Assembly (NCBI RefSeq): GCF_001648155.1
Contig: NZ_CP015199.1
Coordinates: 4,721,001 to 4,785,000, forward strand
DNA length: 64,000 bases
DNA from: Chryseobacterium glaciei
GTDB lineage: Bacteria > Bacteroidota > Bacteroidia > Flavobacteriales > Weeksellaceae
Reading direction: 5' to 3'
The stretch's first letter is position 1. Each line of letters begins with the position of its first letter. Position numbers and translations under genes: made by a program. The notes beneath the pieces were generated by a model. That model saw only the letters and a program-made list of their open reading frames with translations, searched no databases and was not told the DNA's origin. This document shows positions 63,314-64,000 of the stretch, piece after piece.

Positions 63314-63337
63314 GACCGACGGGTGCGACCGTCGGTC
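63314..63337. promoter_or_regulatory. GC-rich stem-loop in the FecR-SusC gap, third system
   Basis: GACCGACGG and CCGTCGGTC form a perfect 9-bp stem with a 6-nt loop, 62 bp after fecR and 60 bp before susC. It is GC-rich in AT-rich DNA and lacks a T run, so it may be a processing or stabilising structure rather than a terminator. Confidence 0.6.
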
Positions 63338-63397
63338 ACGTACTAAACTAATAACAAAATCTTCACTGAATTACTAATTTTAATACAATGCAAAAAT

Positions 63398-64000
63398 ATG
63401 AAAAATATTTGCACACTTGTCCTATTCCTTATATTGGGAATAACGTTTCTCAACGGACAGCAACAGAACCTTTCTAAAATGAAGGTTAATTATTCCGCAG
63501 GAAAAATTTCTGCCGTGGATGCCATTAAAGATTTTCTGGTAGAAAATAAGATCAAATCCTTTGCTTATTCTCCTGATGAGCTGGAAAAATACAGAATTCA
63601 GGGGGTAAAATGCAGCAATGAAAGCGCCCTGGATTGTGCTAATAAAATCCTAAAGGGCTTACCCTTTGAGGCGCTTATCTTTAATAACGCAATTTTTATC
63701 CGACAGAAAATCCGAAAAGTATCTGCTGTTCCAGATACGGTGGAAAATGTTCCCCTAGTAGCAACACAGCAGATAAGAAAAGATACTATAGGGCTTTCTA
63801 AGAGGGAAACAAAAATCGAGGAAATTACGCTGAATGCAGGCTATTACTCCGTAAAGGACAAAGAGCGTACTGGAAGTATTTCCAAAGTTACCGCCAAAGA
63901 CATCGAAAACCAGTCTGTTACCAATGTACTTTCTACTTTGCAGGGAAGAATGTCAGGAGTCAATATCACCCAAAACTCAGGAGTTCCAGGAGGTGGTTTT
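63398..64000 (+). CDS. SusC/RagA-family transporter with STN domain, 5' part
   Basis: A 201-codon start of a TonB-dependent transporter, cut by the window end. A signal peptide (MKNICTLVLFLILGITFLNG) precedes an STN domain (VDAIKDFLVENKIKSFAYSP, then EALIFNNAIFIRQK), a linker and the plug start with GYYSVKDKERTGSISKVTAK and LSTLQGRMSGVNITQNSGVP. It has no carboxypeptidase-like repeat between STN and plug, unlike the gene at 49484. STN implies signalling to the FecR encoded just upstream. Confidence 0.85.
   Translation, partial: MKNICTLVLFLILGITFLNGQQQNLSKMKVNYSAGKISAVDAIKDFLVENKIKSFAYSPDELEKYRIQGVKCSNESALDCANKILKGLPFEALIFNNAIFIRQKIRKVSAVPDTVENVPLVATQQIRKDTIGLSKRETKIEEITLNAGYYSVKDKERTGSISKVTAKDIENQSVTNVLSTLQGRMSGVNITQNSGVPGGGF

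Overview
The window looks like the chromosome of an AT-rich Bacteroidota, most likely a flavobacterium of the Chryseobacterium/Elizabethkingia type. The support is three SusC/RagA genes (one cut by the right edge), two SusD genes, two sigma/FecR pairs, Bacteroidetes-style TAnnTTTG -7 promoter elements, a Bacteroidetes-type tyrosine recombinase and a PRTRC cassette. This genus guess is inference from gene content, not from a marker gene.

Layout. (1) 1-6884: a nutrient-uptake/redox locus with the end of a MauE-like membrane protein, a small exported CX7C protein, then susD, susC and a TlpA-like thioredoxin on the minus strand. (2) 7504-17448: a defence island. Four genes (NA37-like, a membrane protein, a second NA37, a PRTase-winged helix protein) lead into a retron: a structured ncRNA with readable a1/a2 repeats and an msd hairpin, then a retron reverse transcriptase carrying NAxxH, YADD and VTG. 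Convergent to it is an SMC-like ATPase plus HNH nuclease pair of the Septu/PtuAB kind. (3) 17874-20461: a small lipoprotein, a 49-aa basic protein, a tyrosine integrase and fragments of two tRNA 3' ends, which mark an integration junction. (4) 20723-29527: two unrecognised genes, then an AVAST type I-like pair (a trypsin-STAND fusion of 1576 aa and a metallo-beta-lactamase-fold protein), flanked by degenerate direct repeats. (5) 31316-37816: a PRTRC module (ssb, DUF932, small genes, PRTRC E, C, a possible F, B and ThiF), with an E1/E2/ubiquitin-like flavour. (6) 38087-41649: a DUF1016 protein whose nuclease motif looks lost, and a PLD-like plus DUF2971 pair. (7) 41672-55269: a second, fuller copy of the Sus/TlpA/MauE/CX7C locus with a TPR-AraC regulator, FecR and an ECF sigma factor, interrupted in its shared terminator by an IS4-superfamily element. 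That element seems to make its transposase by -1 frameshifting out of an AbrB-like ORF. (8) 55349-61668: membrane proteins and a damage-tolerance cassette (DnaE2-type polymerase, Y-family polymerase) divergent from an HTH-S24 repressor with two matching operators. (9) 61742-64000: a third sigma/FecR/SusC system, cut by the right edge.

The most interesting unit is 7913-14073: a retron whose RNA borders overlap both the end of the PRTase gene and the RT start, preceded by two NA37-family proteins and a three-helix membrane protein. I cannot confirm from sequence alone that this exact combination is undescribed. All family names come from motif recognition by eye, not from searches.
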